This document shows positions 34,884 to 44,058 of a DNA stretch of 64,000 bases, piece after piece. The DNA comes from Pseudomonas fildesensis. Its GTDB lineage: Bacteria > Pseudomonadota > Gammaproteobacteria > Pseudomonadales > Pseudomonadaceae. The notes under the pieces were generated by a model. The model worked only from the letters and a program-made list of their open reading frames with translations. It was not told the DNA's origin and did no database searches. Numbering within the stretch: position 1 is the stretch's first letter; each line of letters begins with the position of its first letter. The translations under genes were made by a program, and so were the position numbers. Location of the stretch: NCBI RefSeq assembly GCF_001050345.1, contig NZ_LFMW01000013.1, positions 1 to 64,000 of the forward strand. The letters run 5' to 3'.

Positions 34884-36209
34884 TCAAGCCTCCAGATCAG
34901 CCAGCCCCAAATGCTCACGCAAGGTCGAGCCTTCATACGCTGTGCGGAACAACCCCTTGCGCTGCAAATGCGGAATCACGCTCTCGACAAACTCCGTAAA
35001 CGACCCCGGCAAATACCCCGGCGAGATCACAAACCCATCACAACCGCCCTGCTCAAACAGTTCGGCCAATTGGTCGGCAATCTGCGCCCCGGTGCCCACC
35101 AGTTGCGGCACCCGCACGCTGCTGGAGAAGATGCGGCCGAGTTGTTCCAGGCTTATGTCGGGGCCTTGCATCAACAGTTTTTCGGCGGCCGCCGGGTGGA
35201 TCAGCGGCGACCTGGCGACCTCGGCCAAGGTGGCGGATAGCGGAAATGGCGACAGATCGATATTCAATTGCGAGGCCAGTGTCACCAACCCCAATTCGGG
35301 TCGCGCCAGGGCGTTGTGCTGGTCGCGCTTGGCACGGGCTTCGGCTTCGCTGCCGCCAATGAACGGCATGATGGCCGTCAGCACCTTGCAACTGTCGGCA
35401 TCGCGGCCTTGCTGCACCACCTGGGCGCGCACGTCATCGCGAAACGCGCGCATGGCCGCCAAGTGCGGGTGGATGGTGAAAATCGCCTCGGCCCAGCGAG
35501 CGCCAAACCGGCGTCCGCGCCCGGACGAACCGGCCTGGATCAACACCGGTCGGCCCTGAGGCGTGCGCGGAATATTCAGCGGGCCTTCGACGTTGAACCA
35601 CTCGCCCTGGTGCTGCACCGAGCGGATCAAATCAGGGTCGGCCAACACGCCCCTTTCGCGATCCAGCTTGAGCGCATCCTTGCCCCAGCTATTCCAGAGT
35701 TTCAGCGCGACTTCGACAAACTCGTCGGCGCGGTCGTAGCGCAGGTCGTGTTCCAGGTGCTTGTCCTTGCCGAACAGGCGCCCTTCGCTGTCGTTCATCG
35801 ACGTGACGATATTCCACGCCGCGCGGCCCTTGGACAGGTGGTCGAGGGTGGCGAATTCGCGGGCGATGTGCGCGGGTTCGTAATAGGTGGTGGACCGCGT
35901 CGCACCCAGGCCGAGCTTGGTGGTCTTGCCCACCAGGTAAGAGAGGATCGGCAACGGGTCGAGGCGCGTGGCGTCCTGGGCGCCGTAGCGCAAGGCGAAT
36001 TCACGGGAGCCGCCCATTTGGTCGCCCACCGCCAGGCGATCGGCGAAGAACAGGAAGTCGAACAGCCCTTCTTCCACCACCTTGGCGACGCGTGAGTAGT
36101 ACTCGGGGTCGAGGTAATTGCCGACCGTCTCAGGGTGGCGCCACACCGCATGGCTGTGCACCACCGGGCCACTCAGCAGGAAGGCCGACAGATGAATTTG
36201 GCGGCTCAT
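34884..36209 (-). CDS. LLM-class flavin-dependent monooxygenase (NtaA/SnaA/DszA type)
   Basis: A 441-residue flavin-dependent monooxygenase of the luciferase-like NtaA/SnaA/DszA group, about normal length. Family stretches are HSHAVWRHPETVGNYLDPEYY near the N-terminus (shortened here), FADRLAVGD, GLGATRSTTYYEPAHIAREF, GRAAWNIVTS and PVLIQAGSSGRG. It uses FMNH2 supplied by a separate reductase to oxidise C-S or C-N bonds. It starts at ATG 36209, overlapping the stop of the upstream binding-protein gene by 4 nt (ATGA). Coupling to a sulfonate binder suggests desulfurisation of an imported organosulfur compound. Its flavin reductase is not in this window. Confidence 0.92.
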   Translation of the reverse strand: MSRQIHLSAFLLSGPVVHSHAVWRHPETVGNYLDPEYYSRVAKVVEEGLFDFLFFADRLAVGDQMGGSREFALRYGAQDATRLDPLPILSYLVGKTTKLGLGATRSTTYYEPAHIAREFATLDHLSKGRAAWNIVTSMNDSEGRLFGKDKHLEHDLRYDRADEFVEVALKLWNSWGKDALKLDRERGVLADPDLIRSVQHQGEWFNVEGPLNIPRTPQGRPVLIQAGSSGRGRRFGARWAEAIFTIHPHLAAMRAFRDDVRAQVVQQGRDADSCKVLTAIMPFIGGSEAEARAKRDQHNALARPELGLVTLASQLNIDLSPFPLSATLAEVARSPLIHPAAAEKLLMQGPDISLEQLGRIFSSSVRVPQLVGTGAQIADQLAELFEQGGCDGFVISPGYLPGSFTEFVESVIPHLQRKGLFRTAYEGSTLREHLGLADLEA

Positions 36210-37144
36210 GGTGTGGGCGTCCACACGGTGATGTCGCTGACCTTCAATACTTTGGGAATCAGCTTGGCCGCGTAGTAGGTGTCGGCAATGCGCTGCTGCT
36301 CGGCAAGGTTTTCCACCTTGACCGGGATGATGTCGTAGCTGCGTCGGCTATTGGCGCGCTCCACCGTGGCGGGAGGGATATTGCCCCACAGCGGGCCGAG
36401 AATTTCAGCAGCTTCCCTGGGATGGGCTTTGACCCATTGGCCGGTCTCGCGCAGGGTGTCGAAGGTGACTTGCAACACCTCCGGGTGGGCCTTGGCGAAC
36501 TTCGTCGTGGCCAGGTAGAAGCGGTTGTAATTGGCCAGGCCGTCCTTGCCGTCGGCGATCACGCGCACATGATGTTCAAGTTGCTGGGTGGCGAGGAACG
36601 GGTCCCAGATTACCCAGGCGTCGACGCTGCCGTTGGCAAACGCCGCGCCACCGTCCGGCGCTTCAAGGTAGCGCGGGGTGATATCGGCCAGGGTCAGCCC
36701 GGCTTTTTTCAAGGCGGCGATCAGCAGGAAGTTGCTGCCCGAGCCTTTGGATACGGCGACGGTCTTGCCCTTGAGGTCGGCGATGCGGTGGATCGGTGAC
36801 GTGTCCTGGACGATGATCGCCTGGGCGCCGGGCGATGAGTTTTCCTGAGCGTAATAGGTCAGCGGCGCATCGGCGGCCTGGGTGAACAGCGCAAAGGCGT
36901 CAGCCACATCGGCGTGCAAGTCGACACTGCCGGCGTTGAGTGAGCTGAGCAGGCCGGTGCTGAATTCATGCCAACTGACGGTGAAACCCAGAGGTTTCAG
37001 GCGTTGTTCGAGCTGGCCGTTTTGCTTGAGCAGAATCCACAAAGTGGAGGAGCGCTGGTAGCTGATATCGAGGGTTTGCTCGGCCTGGGCCGCCGCTGCA
37101 ACAAGCAGCAGGCTGGTGGCGGCGATAAGTTTTTTCAGCGTCAT
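36206..37144 (-). CDS. Aliphatic sulfonate ABC substrate-binding protein (SsuA-like)
   Basis: A 312-residue periplasmic binder with a Sec signal (residues 1-21, ending AQA). It has SsuA-like motifs: ISYQRSSTLWILLKQNGQLE, WHEFSTGLLSSLNAGSVDLH (20 residues), GKTVAVSKGSGSNFLL and DAWVIWDPFLA. It delivers sulfonate-type ligands to an ABC permease, possibly one encoded elsewhere, as no permease is adjacent. It is the first gene of a pair with the LLM monooxygenase. It is clearly paralogous to the divergent gene at 37343, but diverged in the loops after the binding pocket. Confidence 0.92.
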   Translation of the reverse strand: MTLKKLIAATSLLLVAAAAQAEQTLDISYQRSSTLWILLKQNGQLEQRLKPLGFTVSWHEFSTGLLSSLNAGSVDLHADVADAFALFTQAADAPLTYYAQENSSPGAQAIIVQDTSPIHRIADLKGKTVAVSKGSGSNFLLIAALKKAGLTLADITPRYLEAPDGGAAFANGSVDAWVIWDPFLATQQLEHHVRVIADGKDGLANYNRFYLATTKFAKAHPEVLQVTFDTLRETGQWVKAHPREAAEILGPLWGNIPPATVERANSRRSYDIIPVKVENLAEQQRIADTYYAAKLIPKVLKVSDITVWTPTP

Positions 37145-37207
37145 GAAAGGCCTTGGCGTGGGATATAAATATTTTTTGATTATATTAATGACGAGTAATT
37201 ATGAAAG

Positions 37208-37227
37208 AACCATATAATTCTATGGTT
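37208..37227. promoter_or_regulatory. Palindrome in divergent AT-rich promoter region
   Basis: Arms AACCATA (37208-37214) and TATGGTT (37221-37227), with a 6-nt AT-rich loop, sit in the strongly AT-rich 198-nt gap between the two divergent SsuA-like genes. Such a gap in a sulfonate locus is where CysB or a sulfur regulator would act. I cannot match the CysB consensus with confidence. Confidence 0.4.
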
Positions 37228-37342
37228 ATGCCAGTTTCGCCGAAACGCTAAAAAAGCACCCTAAGCTCAGATCGAAAGAGTATTTATCGAATGGTTTTTA
37301 GATCATTAAGCTTGGGATTATTTCGTTGAGATCGAGCGCGCC

Positions 37343-38287
37343 ATGTCTATTCGTCGTCCCCTCGCCGCCGTCATCGGGCTATTGGCCTTTTCCCTGACGG
37401 TGAGTGCCCAGGCTCAGGAAACCGTACGTATCGGTTACCAGAAGTCCTCGACCCTGATCACCCTGCTGAAAACCCAGGGCACCCTGGAAAAGGCCCTCAA
37501 GGCCGACAATATCGACGTCAGCTGGCATGAGTTTCCCAGTGGCCTGCCGCTGCTGGAGGCGCTGAACGTGGGCAACGTGGATATCAGCGCCGATGTGGCC
37601 GACACCGTGCCGATCTTCGCCCAGGCCGCCCAGGCCAAACTCACTTACTTCGCCCAGGAAGCGCCTTCGCCGTCGGCCCAGGCCATCGTGGTGCGCAAGG
37701 ACTCGCCGATTCAAAAACTGGGGGATTTGAAAGGCAAGAAAATCGCCGTGACCAAGGCCGCCGGCGCTCACTATCTGTTGATCGCCGCACTGAACAAGGC
37801 CGGCCTGGCGTTCTCGGATATCGAGCCTGCTTACCTGTCCCCTGCCGATGGCCGCGCCGCATTTGAAAACAACAAGGTCGACGCCTGGGTCACCTGGGAA
37901 CCGTTCCTCACTGGCGTGCAGCGCCAACTGCCGACGCGCACCCTGGCGGACGGCGCGGGCCTGGCCAGCTACAAGCGTTACTACCTGACCGGCACGCCCT
38001 ACGCAAAGGCGCACCCCGAGGTGTTGAAGCGGGTGTATGAGCAGCTGGAGAAAGCGGGAAAATGGGTGAAAGCCAACCCGCAGGACGCGGCCAGAGTGCT
38101 CGGCCCGCTGTGGGGTAACCTGGATGTGGCGACGGTTGAGGCCGCCAACGCGCACCGCAGTTATCAGGTGCAGCCGGTGACAGTTGATCAGTTGGGCGAG
38201 CAGCAGAAGATTGCGGACGCGTTCTTCAAGGAGGGGTTGTTGCCCAAGGCGGTGGATGCGAAGGATGTCGACACCTGGAAGCCGTAA
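37343..38287 (+). CDS. Aliphatic sulfonate ABC substrate-binding protein (SsuA-like)
   Basis: A 314-residue periplasmic binder with a Sec signal (cleavage probably after VSAQAQ, about residue 25). Its motifs mirror the divergent paralogue: IGYQKSSTLITLLKTQGTLE, WHEFPSGLPLLEALNVGN, GKKIAVTKAAGAHYLL and DAWVTWEPFL. It should bind sulfonates and feed an ABC permease located elsewhere. It stands alone, followed by a REPIN. Two divergent paralogous binders suggest that the locus distinguishes at least two related ligands. Confidence 0.92.
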   Translation: MSIRRPLAAVIGLLAFSLTVSAQAQETVRIGYQKSSTLITLLKTQGTLEKALKADNIDVSWHEFPSGLPLLEALNVGNVDISADVADTVPIFAQAAQAKLTYFAQEAPSPSAQAIVVRKDSPIQKLGDLKGKKIAVTKAAGAHYLLIAALNKAGLAFSDIEPAYLSPADGRAAFENNKVDAWVTWEPFLTGVQRQLPTRTLADGAGLASYKRYYLTGTPYAKAHPEVLKRVYEQLEKAGKWVKANPQDAARVLGPLWGNLDVATVEAANAHRSYQVQPVTVDQLGEQQKIADAFFKEGLLPKAVDAKDVDTWKP

Positions 38288-38296
38288 CTAACGGCT

Positions 38297-38424
38297 CGTT
38301 CCCACTCTGCGTGGGAATGCATCGCGTAACGCCCTGCGTCACCACTTCGCAGGGCTGAAGTCTGGCGTTGGTTCGCGGGACGCGGAGCGTCCCAGGATGC
38401 ATTCCCACGCGGAGCGTGGGAACG
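38297..38424. repeat. REPIN (CGTTCCCACGC...GTGGGAACG type)
   Basis: A second REP class: arm CGTTCCCACTCTGCGTGGGA starting at 38297 and an inverted arm ending GCGGAGCGTGGGAACG at 38424, with a further GGGACGCGGAGCGTCCC hairpin (38377-38393) inside. It fills the space between convergent genes and may help terminate both transcripts. Confidence 0.85.
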
Positions 38425-38425
38425 A

Positions 38426-39901
38426 TCAATACAGGGTGCGGGCCAGGGCTTTTTTCCATGCTTCATAACGACCCGCCATCGCCGGATCATTTACCGGTTC
38501 AAATCGCTCACGCTGACGTTCCAATTGCACGAGTGCCTCATCATCAGACCAAACCCCCAACGCCCTCCCCGCCAAATGCGCAGCCCCCAACGCTGACACC
38601 TCCGGCGACAGGCTGCGCACCACCGGGCGTTGCAGCAGGTTGGCCAGAAACTGCATCAACCAGCGGTTACGCGTCGCGCCGCCATCCACCCACAGTTCCT
38701 TCAATGGGCTGCCAATGTCCTGCTGCATCGCCTCAAACACATCACGAATCTGATAGCCGATGGACTCCAGTGACGCGCGCAGGATATGCGCACCGGACGT
38801 GGCTTCAGTGAGCCCGCAGATCAAACCGCGCGCATCGGCCTTCCAGTGCGGCGCCCCCAGCCCGGACAGCGCCGGTACAAAGTACACGCCGCCATTATCC
38901 GGCAGTTGCGCGGCCTGTTCGGTCAGGGCATCCAGGGATTCCCCCGCTACCAGCCGCGAGGCCCACTGCACGGCGGCGCCGGTGTGGACGATATTGCCTT
39001 CCATGCCGAACGTGGGTTTGCCGCCGTCATGCCAGGCCAGGGTGGTCGACAGGCCGTGGGTTGAAGCAATCGGGCCGCTCATGGGGGTCATCAAGGATGA
39101 GCCGGTGCCAAGGGTCGCCTTGACCAGCCCGGGGGCGAAACCGCCCTGCCCGTACAGCGCCGCATGGGAGTCGCCGATCATCGACATCACCGGGATACCG
39201 GCGGGCAAGCTGCCCACGGCGACGGTCTCGGCGAAGAAGCCGGCGCTGGGCTGGATCGGTGCCAGTGCTGCCAACGGAATCGCGAACAGATCCAACAGTT
39301 CAGGATCCCAGGCGCAGGTGTGCAGGTTGAACAATTGGGTGCGCGCAGCGTTGGAATGGTCGGTGGCGAACACCTGGCCGCCACTGAGTTTCCACAGCAG
39401 CCAGCTGTCGACCGTGCCCAGGCAGATGTCACCGGCTGCGGCACGGGCGTGACCGTTGTCCAGGTTGTCGAGAATCCAACGCAATTTACCGGCGGAAAAC
39501 ATCGGGTCGAGCGCCAGCCCGGTCTTTTCCAGGATCAGCGCTTCATGACCCTGCTCATGCAGTTGCGTGCACAGCGCCGTGGAGCGTCGGCATTGCCAGC
39601 TGATGCACGGCGACAAAGGCTCGCCGGTATGGCGATCCCAGGCCACCACCGATTCACGCTGGTTGCTGATGGCCAGCGCGGTGATCGGGCGATCCACCTG
39701 GGCCAGGCATTCTTCAATCGCGGCCAGGGTGTTCTGCCAGATCAGCAGCGGGTCCTGCTCGGAAAAACCGGTGCGCGGATGACTGATGCTCAACGGTCGC
39801 GAGCCCCGGGCGATCACCTGCCCGAGTTCGTTGACCAGCACCGCCTTGGCGTTGCTGGTGCCTTCATCTATCGCCAGGATCAGCGGAGTGTTGTTAGTCA
39901 T
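38426..39901 (-). CDS. FGGY-family carbohydrate kinase
   Basis: A 491-residue sugar kinase. The phosphate-1 motif is ILAIDEGTSNAKAVLV. Other family features are DSWLLWKLSGG, the adenosine-side GTGSSLMTPMSG and GLGAPHWKADARG, and the C-terminal LWVDGGATRNRWLMQFLA with GAAHLAG. It resembles glycerol and pentulose kinases, which phosphorylate a polyol or ketose with ATP. The start ATG 39901 has GGTGA 8 nt upstream; a GTG at 39910 would overlap the transketolase stop. As third gene after the two transketolase subunits, it most likely makes the ketose phosphate that those enzymes use. The true substrate cannot be read. Confidence 0.92.
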   Translation of the reverse strand: MTNNTPLILAIDEGTSNAKAVLVNELGQVIARGSRPLSISHPRTGFSEQDPLLIWQNTLAAIEECLAQVDRPITALAISNQRESVVAWDRHTGEPLSPCISWQCRRSTALCTQLHEQGHEALILEKTGLALDPMFSAGKLRWILDNLDNGHARAAAGDICLGTVDSWLLWKLSGGQVFATDHSNAARTQLFNLHTCAWDPELLDLFAIPLAALAPIQPSAGFFAETVAVGSLPAGIPVMSMIGDSHAALYGQGGFAPGLVKATLGTGSSLMTPMSGPIASTHGLSTTLAWHDGGKPTFGMEGNIVHTGAAVQWASRLVAGESLDALTEQAAQLPDNGGVYFVPALSGLGAPHWKADARGLICGLTEATSGAHILRASLESIGYQIRDVFEAMQQDIGSPLKELWVDGGATRNRWLMQFLANLLQRPVVRSLSPEVSALGAAHLAGRALGVWSDDEALVQLERQRERFEPVNDPAMAGRYEAWKKALARTLY

Positions 39902-39906
39902 CGCAT

Positions 39907-40839
39907 TCACCGCAACCGAGTGGCAGCCGCCACAATCCCAGCCGCGTCGATGTTATGCAAGGCGCGGGTCGGTTCACGTGCGCCGGCGGCGGCATATTCG
40001 CCATCGCCGATGCCCAGGCGGATCAGGCGGATACCCAGCCCGGCCTCGGCCAGCACTTCGGCAACGATGCTGCCGACACCGCCGTTGATGTTGTGTTCTT
40101 CGACGCTGATCACTGTGCGCGTGCCGCTCAGGGCGCTGAGCAATACATCACGCTGCAACGGCCGGATCGACGAGAGGTTGATCACTTGTGCCTGGACGCC
40201 CTGCTCCGCGAGCAACCGCGCCGCCTCCACCGCTTCATGCGCCACCGAGCCGAGCGCGACGATGCTCACGTCCGCGCCCTGGCGCAGGATATCCACCTGG
40301 CCGGGTTTGAATTGATAGTCGCCAGCGTGCACATCGGGCAAGGCTTTACCGTCGAGGCGGATGTACACCGGGCCGTGATAGCGCAGCGCGTAATCGACGA
40401 TTTGCCGACACTCAAAGGCATCCGCCGGGGCGAAAATCTGCACATTGCCAAAGCCGCGCATCACCGAAATATCATCGATGCTGTGATGGGTGCTGGCGAG
40501 CGGACCGTAGCTGGCGCCGGCATTCAGGCCGAACATTTTGACGTTGGCCTGGTTGTAGCAGACGTCGACCTTGATCTGCTCGTTGGCCCGCGAGATCAGA
40601 AACGGTGCCGCATTGCAGGTGGCCGCGATCTTGCCGCCCAGGGCCAGGCCCGCCGCGACGCTGACCAGTGACTGTTCGGCAATACCGACGTTGATCAGCC
40701 GCTCGGGAAAGCGCTGGGCAAACGGGCCGATCTTGGCCGTGGAGGTGGAATCGCTGACCACCGGCACCACGTCCAGCCCGGCGTCGACTGCAGCAATAAA
40801 AGCTTCCACCATGACGCTCGCCAAATGTTCACTCGCCAT
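39907..40839 (-). CDS. Transketolase, C-terminal subunit
   Basis: A 310-residue protein corresponding to the pyrimidine-binding and C-terminal domains of transketolase. It shows VVSDSTSTAKIGPF, the GIAEQSLVSVAAGLAL motif with the catalytic Glu that activates thiamine diphosphate, THHSIDDISVMR and, in the C-domain, VISVEEHNINGGVGS. It overlaps the N-terminal subunit by 11 nt. Split transketolases are usual in dedicated catabolic clusters and in archaea, while housekeeping Pseudomonas transketolase is one chain. It should pair with the 278-residue subunit. Confidence 0.93.
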   Translation of the reverse strand: MASEHLASVMVEAFIAAVDAGLDVVPVVSDSTSTAKIGPFAQRFPERLINVGIAEQSLVSVAAGLALGGKIAATCNAAPFLISRANEQIKVDVCYNQANVKMFGLNAGASYGPLASTHHSIDDISVMRGFGNVQIFAPADAFECRQIVDYALRYHGPVYIRLDGKALPDVHAGDYQFKPGQVDILRQGADVSIVALGSVAHEAVEAARLLAEQGVQAQVINLSSIRPLQRDVLLSALSGTRTVISVEEHNINGGVGSIVAEVLAEAGLGIRLIRLGIGDGEYAAAGAREPTRALHNIDAAGIVAAATRLR

Positions 40840-41665
40840 GGTTCAACTCCTCCAGTGCTGCGTTGATTTCGTCACCCTTGGGTACACGGTGGTGCCATTC
40901 GGGGCGGGCTTCGATAAACGACACGCCCTTGCCTTTGATGGTGTGCGCGATCAGCACCTGGGGCTTGCCGGTTTTGGCCTGCATGGTCTCCAGGGCTTCG
41001 ATCAACTGGCCCACGTCGTTGCCGTTGCACTCGCTGACGCTGAAGCCGAAGGCGGCCCATTTCACATCCAGCGGGTCGAGCGGCATGATCTCGGCGGTCA
41101 GGCCGGCCAGTTGCAGCTTGTTCTTGTCGACGATCACAAACAGGTTGTCGAGGCCGTACTTGGCCGCCGCCATCGCCGCTTCCCAGTTGGAGCCTTCGGC
41201 CAGCTCACCGTCGCCGGTCAGCACGTAGATGCGTTTTTTGCTGCCGGACATTTTTGCCGCCAGCGCCAGCCCTACCGCCACGGGCAAACCATGACCGAGG
41301 GCGCCGGTGTTCAGCTCGATGCCGGGGGTTTTCTGGCGCACCGGGTGGCCGGGCAGATGGGAATTGAAGTGCTGGTACGTCGGCAGCCATTCAGTCGGGA
41401 TGTAGCCCGCCTGCGCCAGGCAGCAATACAAACCGCCGACGCCATGGCCCTTGCTTTGGATATAGATATCGCGCTCAGGGTCTTCGGTGCGTTCCGGGCC
41501 GGTATTGAGGATGCGGAAATACAGGGTGGCGAGGATGTCGGTTTCCGACAGGTCGGCCCCGGTATGCCCGCCCGCCGGTGAGTCGGCATTCAGACGGATC
41601 ACGTGGCGCCGGATCAGGCGGGCCTGTTCTTTGATCTGGTGGGCGTCGTACTGGAAGGCATTCAT
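40829..41665 (-). CDS. Transketolase, N-terminal (ThDP-binding) subunit
   Basis: A 278-residue subunit with the thiamine-diphosphate fold: conserved HTGADLSETDILATLYF, SKGHGVGGLYC, GALGHGLPVAVGLAL and the GDGELAEGSNWEAAMAA...N motif that binds Mg and diphosphate. Start ATG 41665 has AGGAG 8 nt upstream; the ORF extension is untranslated leader. It is the first gene of a minus-strand operon with the C-terminal subunit and the FGGY kinase, divergent from the sugar ABC operon. It would transfer two-carbon ketol units from a ketose phosphate; which ketose is not known. Confidence 0.93.
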   Translation of the reverse strand: MNAFQYDAHQIKEQARLIRRHVIRLNADSPAGGHTGADLSETDILATLYFRILNTGPERTEDPERDIYIQSKGHGVGGLYCCLAQAGYIPTEWLPTYQHFNSHLPGHPVRQKTPGIELNTGALGHGLPVAVGLALAAKMSGSKKRIYVLTGDGELAEGSNWEAAMAAAKYGLDNLFVIVDKNKLQLAGLTAEIMPLDPLDVKWAAFGFSVSECNGNDVGQLIEALETMQAKTGKPQVLIAHTIKGKGVSFIEARPEWHHRVPKGDEINAALEELNHGE

Positions 41666-41955
41666 GCAGCGGCTCCTGTGGGCTGACCACGCGAGGTATG
41701 CATTGGGGATATGCATTGGAGATAAAAGTGTCGAAAGCTGCATTTGAATATTTATTCAGCAGTGACAATATATTTCTATTTAGACGCCGAACGCTCATCA
41801 GGTCAAGTGAGCACGCTGCGGAAAAATGAAATAAACCTCGGAAATACCCCGCGGACAAACGGCAAAAATCCTACACGGACTACTCTAGCCCGTGGCTTTG
41901 CGGCTTAAAAAATCTGCGGTTTAGCGGTATACATGAAAAATTAAGCGCTTGACTT

Positions 41956-41968
41956 TGACACGGTGTCA
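41956..41968. promoter_or_regulatory. Candidate operator/promoter between the divergent sugar operons
   Basis: The 387-nt gap between the transketolase and permease genes contains a 13-nt palindrome TGACACGGTGTCA that overlaps a TTGACA-like -35 box (41955-41960), about 85 nt before the permease start. The spacing to a weak -10 near 41977-41983 is acceptable. It is a candidate site for the SorC-type regulator of the cluster. The rest of the gap is AT-rich and shows no gene. Confidence 0.45.
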
Positions 41969-42052
41969 CTGGAATCTGAATTAACAGTCAGGCACGCATA
42001 AATATTCAGCGCACCTGAAAGCACTCCAAAAAAAATAAATCAGGAGAACACT

Positions 42053-43060
42053 GTGGACACCAAAGCTATTGTCCAGCATCCGGCCGAACTCAAGCCGCCC
42101 CACCGCCCACGGCTGGTGAAACTGCTCCCCAGCAATATCGGCGGCCCGCTGATCGGCCTTGTGCTGCTGGTGCTGGTTTTCTCCTTCAGTTCCGAATTCT
42201 TCTTCTCTTTGCGCAATGGCCTGAACATTCTTGATCAGGTCACCGTGCTGGGCATCCTCGCGATTGGCATGACGGCGGTGATCGTGATCGGCGGCATCGA
42301 TCTGTCGGTCGGCTCGGTGCTGGCCTTCTCGATGATGATGCTCGGCTGGCTGTATCAGGATCAGGCGGTGCCGCTGGGTTTCGCGATTCCTGTCTCGATT
42401 GCCACCGGCATGCTGGCCGGGCTGGTGTCCGGCGGGTTGATCACCTATGCCAAGCTGCCGCCCTTTATTGCCACGCTGACCATGATGTCGGTGGCCCGGG
42501 GCCTGGCGAACATTCTCACCGAAGGCCGGCAGATCGTCGGCTACCCGGACTGGTTCACCAGCCTGGCCACGGTGCGTCACTTCGGTTTTCTCTCGGCCAC
42601 CGTCGGTTTGTTCCTGGTGATGCTGGTAGTGGCCTGGGTATTCCTGCGCTTTCGGGCCGGCGGGCGCAACCTCTACGCCATGGGCGGCAGCCCGGAAGTA
42701 GCGCGCCTGTCCGGCATCAAGGTGCGCGCGATCACCCTGTGGGTGTACGCCATCAGCGGAGCGTTGGCCGGCATCGCCGCCGTGACCCTCGCCGCGCGCC
42801 TCGACTCTTCCCAACCCAGCGCCGGCCTGAGCCTGGAACTGGATGCCATTGCCGCCGTGGTGATTGGCGGTGCCAGCCTCAGCGGCGGCGTCGGCAGCAT
42901 CGGCGGCACGCTGGTCGGTGTGCTGATCATTGGCGTGTTGCGCAATGGCCTCAACCTGCTTGGCGTCTCGCCCTTCATTCAACAAGTGGTGATCGGCGTG
43001 GTCATCGCCCTTGCCGTCACCATCGATACCTTGCGACGCCGCTCCAGCACTGCCCGTTAA
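42053..43060 (+). CDS. Ribose-type ABC transporter permease (RbsC family)
   Basis: A 335-residue permease with about ten membrane helices, of the RbsC/XylH family. It starts at GTG 42053 after a strong CAGGAG site (6-8 nt). Family stretches are GGIDLSVGSVLAFSMM, PPFIATLTMMSVARGLANI, NLYAMGGSPEVARLSGI and IGGASLSGGVGSIGGTLVG. A homodimer would form the pore for the binding protein and ATPase that follow. It is the first gene of the plus-strand operon. Confidence 0.94.
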   Translation: MDTKAIVQHPAELKPPHRPRLVKLLPSNIGGPLIGLVLLVLVFSFSSEFFFSLRNGLNILDQVTVLGILAIGMTAVIVIGGIDLSVGSVLAFSMMMLGWLYQDQAVPLGFAIPVSIATGMLAGLVSGGLITYAKLPPFIATLTMMSVARGLANILTEGRQIVGYPDWFTSLATVRHFGFLSATVGLFLVMLVVAWVFLRFRAGGRNLYAMGGSPEVARLSGIKVRAITLWVYAISGALAGIAAVTLAARLDSSQPSAGLSLELDAIAAVVIGGASLSGGVGSIGGTLVGVLIIGVLRNGLNLLGVSPFIQQVVIGVVIALAVTIDTLRRRSSTAR

Positions 43061-43110
43061 ACCTGTTCGACAGTTGACACCCTCCAACAATAAAACCAGG
43101 AGTCACCGAC

Positions 43111-44043
43111 ATGTTCAGCCCCAAGAAACTGCTGTTGGCCACCGCTCTCGCTGCCGCCACACTCACCGCCGCCGGCACCACCTGGGCCAAGGACCTGACC
43201 ATCGGCCTCGCCGTGGCCAACCTGCAGGCCGACTTTTTCAACCAGATCAAGCAATCAGTGGAAGCCGAGGGCAAGGCCAAGGGGATCAAAGTGATCACCG
43301 TGGACGCCCAGGGCAACTCGTCGACCCAGGTCAGCCAGATTGAAGACCTGATCACCCGCCAGATCGACGTGCTGATCTACATCCCGGCCGGTGCCACCGC
43401 CGCCGGTGTGCCGGTGAAAGCCGCCAAGGCCGCGGGCATCCCGGTGATCGCCGTCGACCGCAACGCCCCCGATGCACCGGGCGACACCTTTATCGCCAGC
43501 GACAGCGTGGCCGGCGCCAAGACCCTGGCCGAATACGTCGGCAAGATTACCGACGGCAAAGGCCGCATCGCGATCCTGCAAGGCCAGCTCGGCACCACGC
43601 CGGAGAACGATCGCGCCAAGGGTTTCGAAGCGGGATTGAAAGCCTTCCCGGACCTCAAGGTCGTCGCCCAGCAACCGGCCGAATGGGCGCAGGACAAAGG
43701 CTTCGCCGTGGCCCAGGACCTGCTCCAGCGTGACCCGAATATCACCGTCTTCTTCGGCCGTGCCGATGCCATGGCGTTGGGCGCTGCGCAGGCAGTCAAG
43801 GTCGGCAACCTCGATCACAAGGTGGTGGTGGTTGGTTTCGACGGCGACGTGGCCGGACTCAAGGCCGTCCAAAGCGGCGTGCTGAATGCAACCATGACCC
43901 AACAGACCCAGAAAATGGGCCGCCTGGCCGTGGCCTCGGCGATTGACCTGAAAGCCGGCAAGGCCGTGCCCAAGGAACAATTGCTGCCGACCGTGCTGAC
44001 CACCAAAGAAAACGTCGCGCCGTTCCTGCAACAGCACCCGTAA
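43111..44043 (+). CDS. Ribose-type ABC substrate-binding protein (RbsB family)
   Basis: A 310-residue periplasmic sugar binder (peripla_BP_4 type) with a Sec signal ending TWAKD, near residue 27. The fold motifs include IGLAVANLQADFFNQIKQSV, VDRNAPDAPGDTFIASD, GKIAILQG-like GRIAILQGQLGTTPENDRAKGF and GFDGDVAGLKAVQSG. Aromatic and acidic residues at ligand positions suggest a small polyol or pentose, but I cannot assign it. An AGGAG site precedes the ATG. It lies between permease and ATPase genes. Confidence 0.93.
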   Translation: MFSPKKLLLATALAAATLTAAGTTWAKDLTIGLAVANLQADFFNQIKQSVEAEGKAKGIKVITVDAQGNSSTQVSQIEDLITRQIDVLIYIPAGATAAGVPVKAAKAAGIPVIAVDRNAPDAPGDTFIASDSVAGAKTLAEYVGKITDGKGRIAILQGQLGTTPENDRAKGFEAGLKAFPDLKVVAQQPAEWAQDKGFAVAQDLLQRDPNITVFFGRADAMALGAAQAVKVGNLDHKVVVVGFDGDVAGLKAVQSGVLNATMTQQTQKMGRLAVASAIDLKAGKAVPKEQLLPTVLTTKENVAPFLQQHP

Positions 44044-44058
44044 GCCTCGGAGGTCGTC

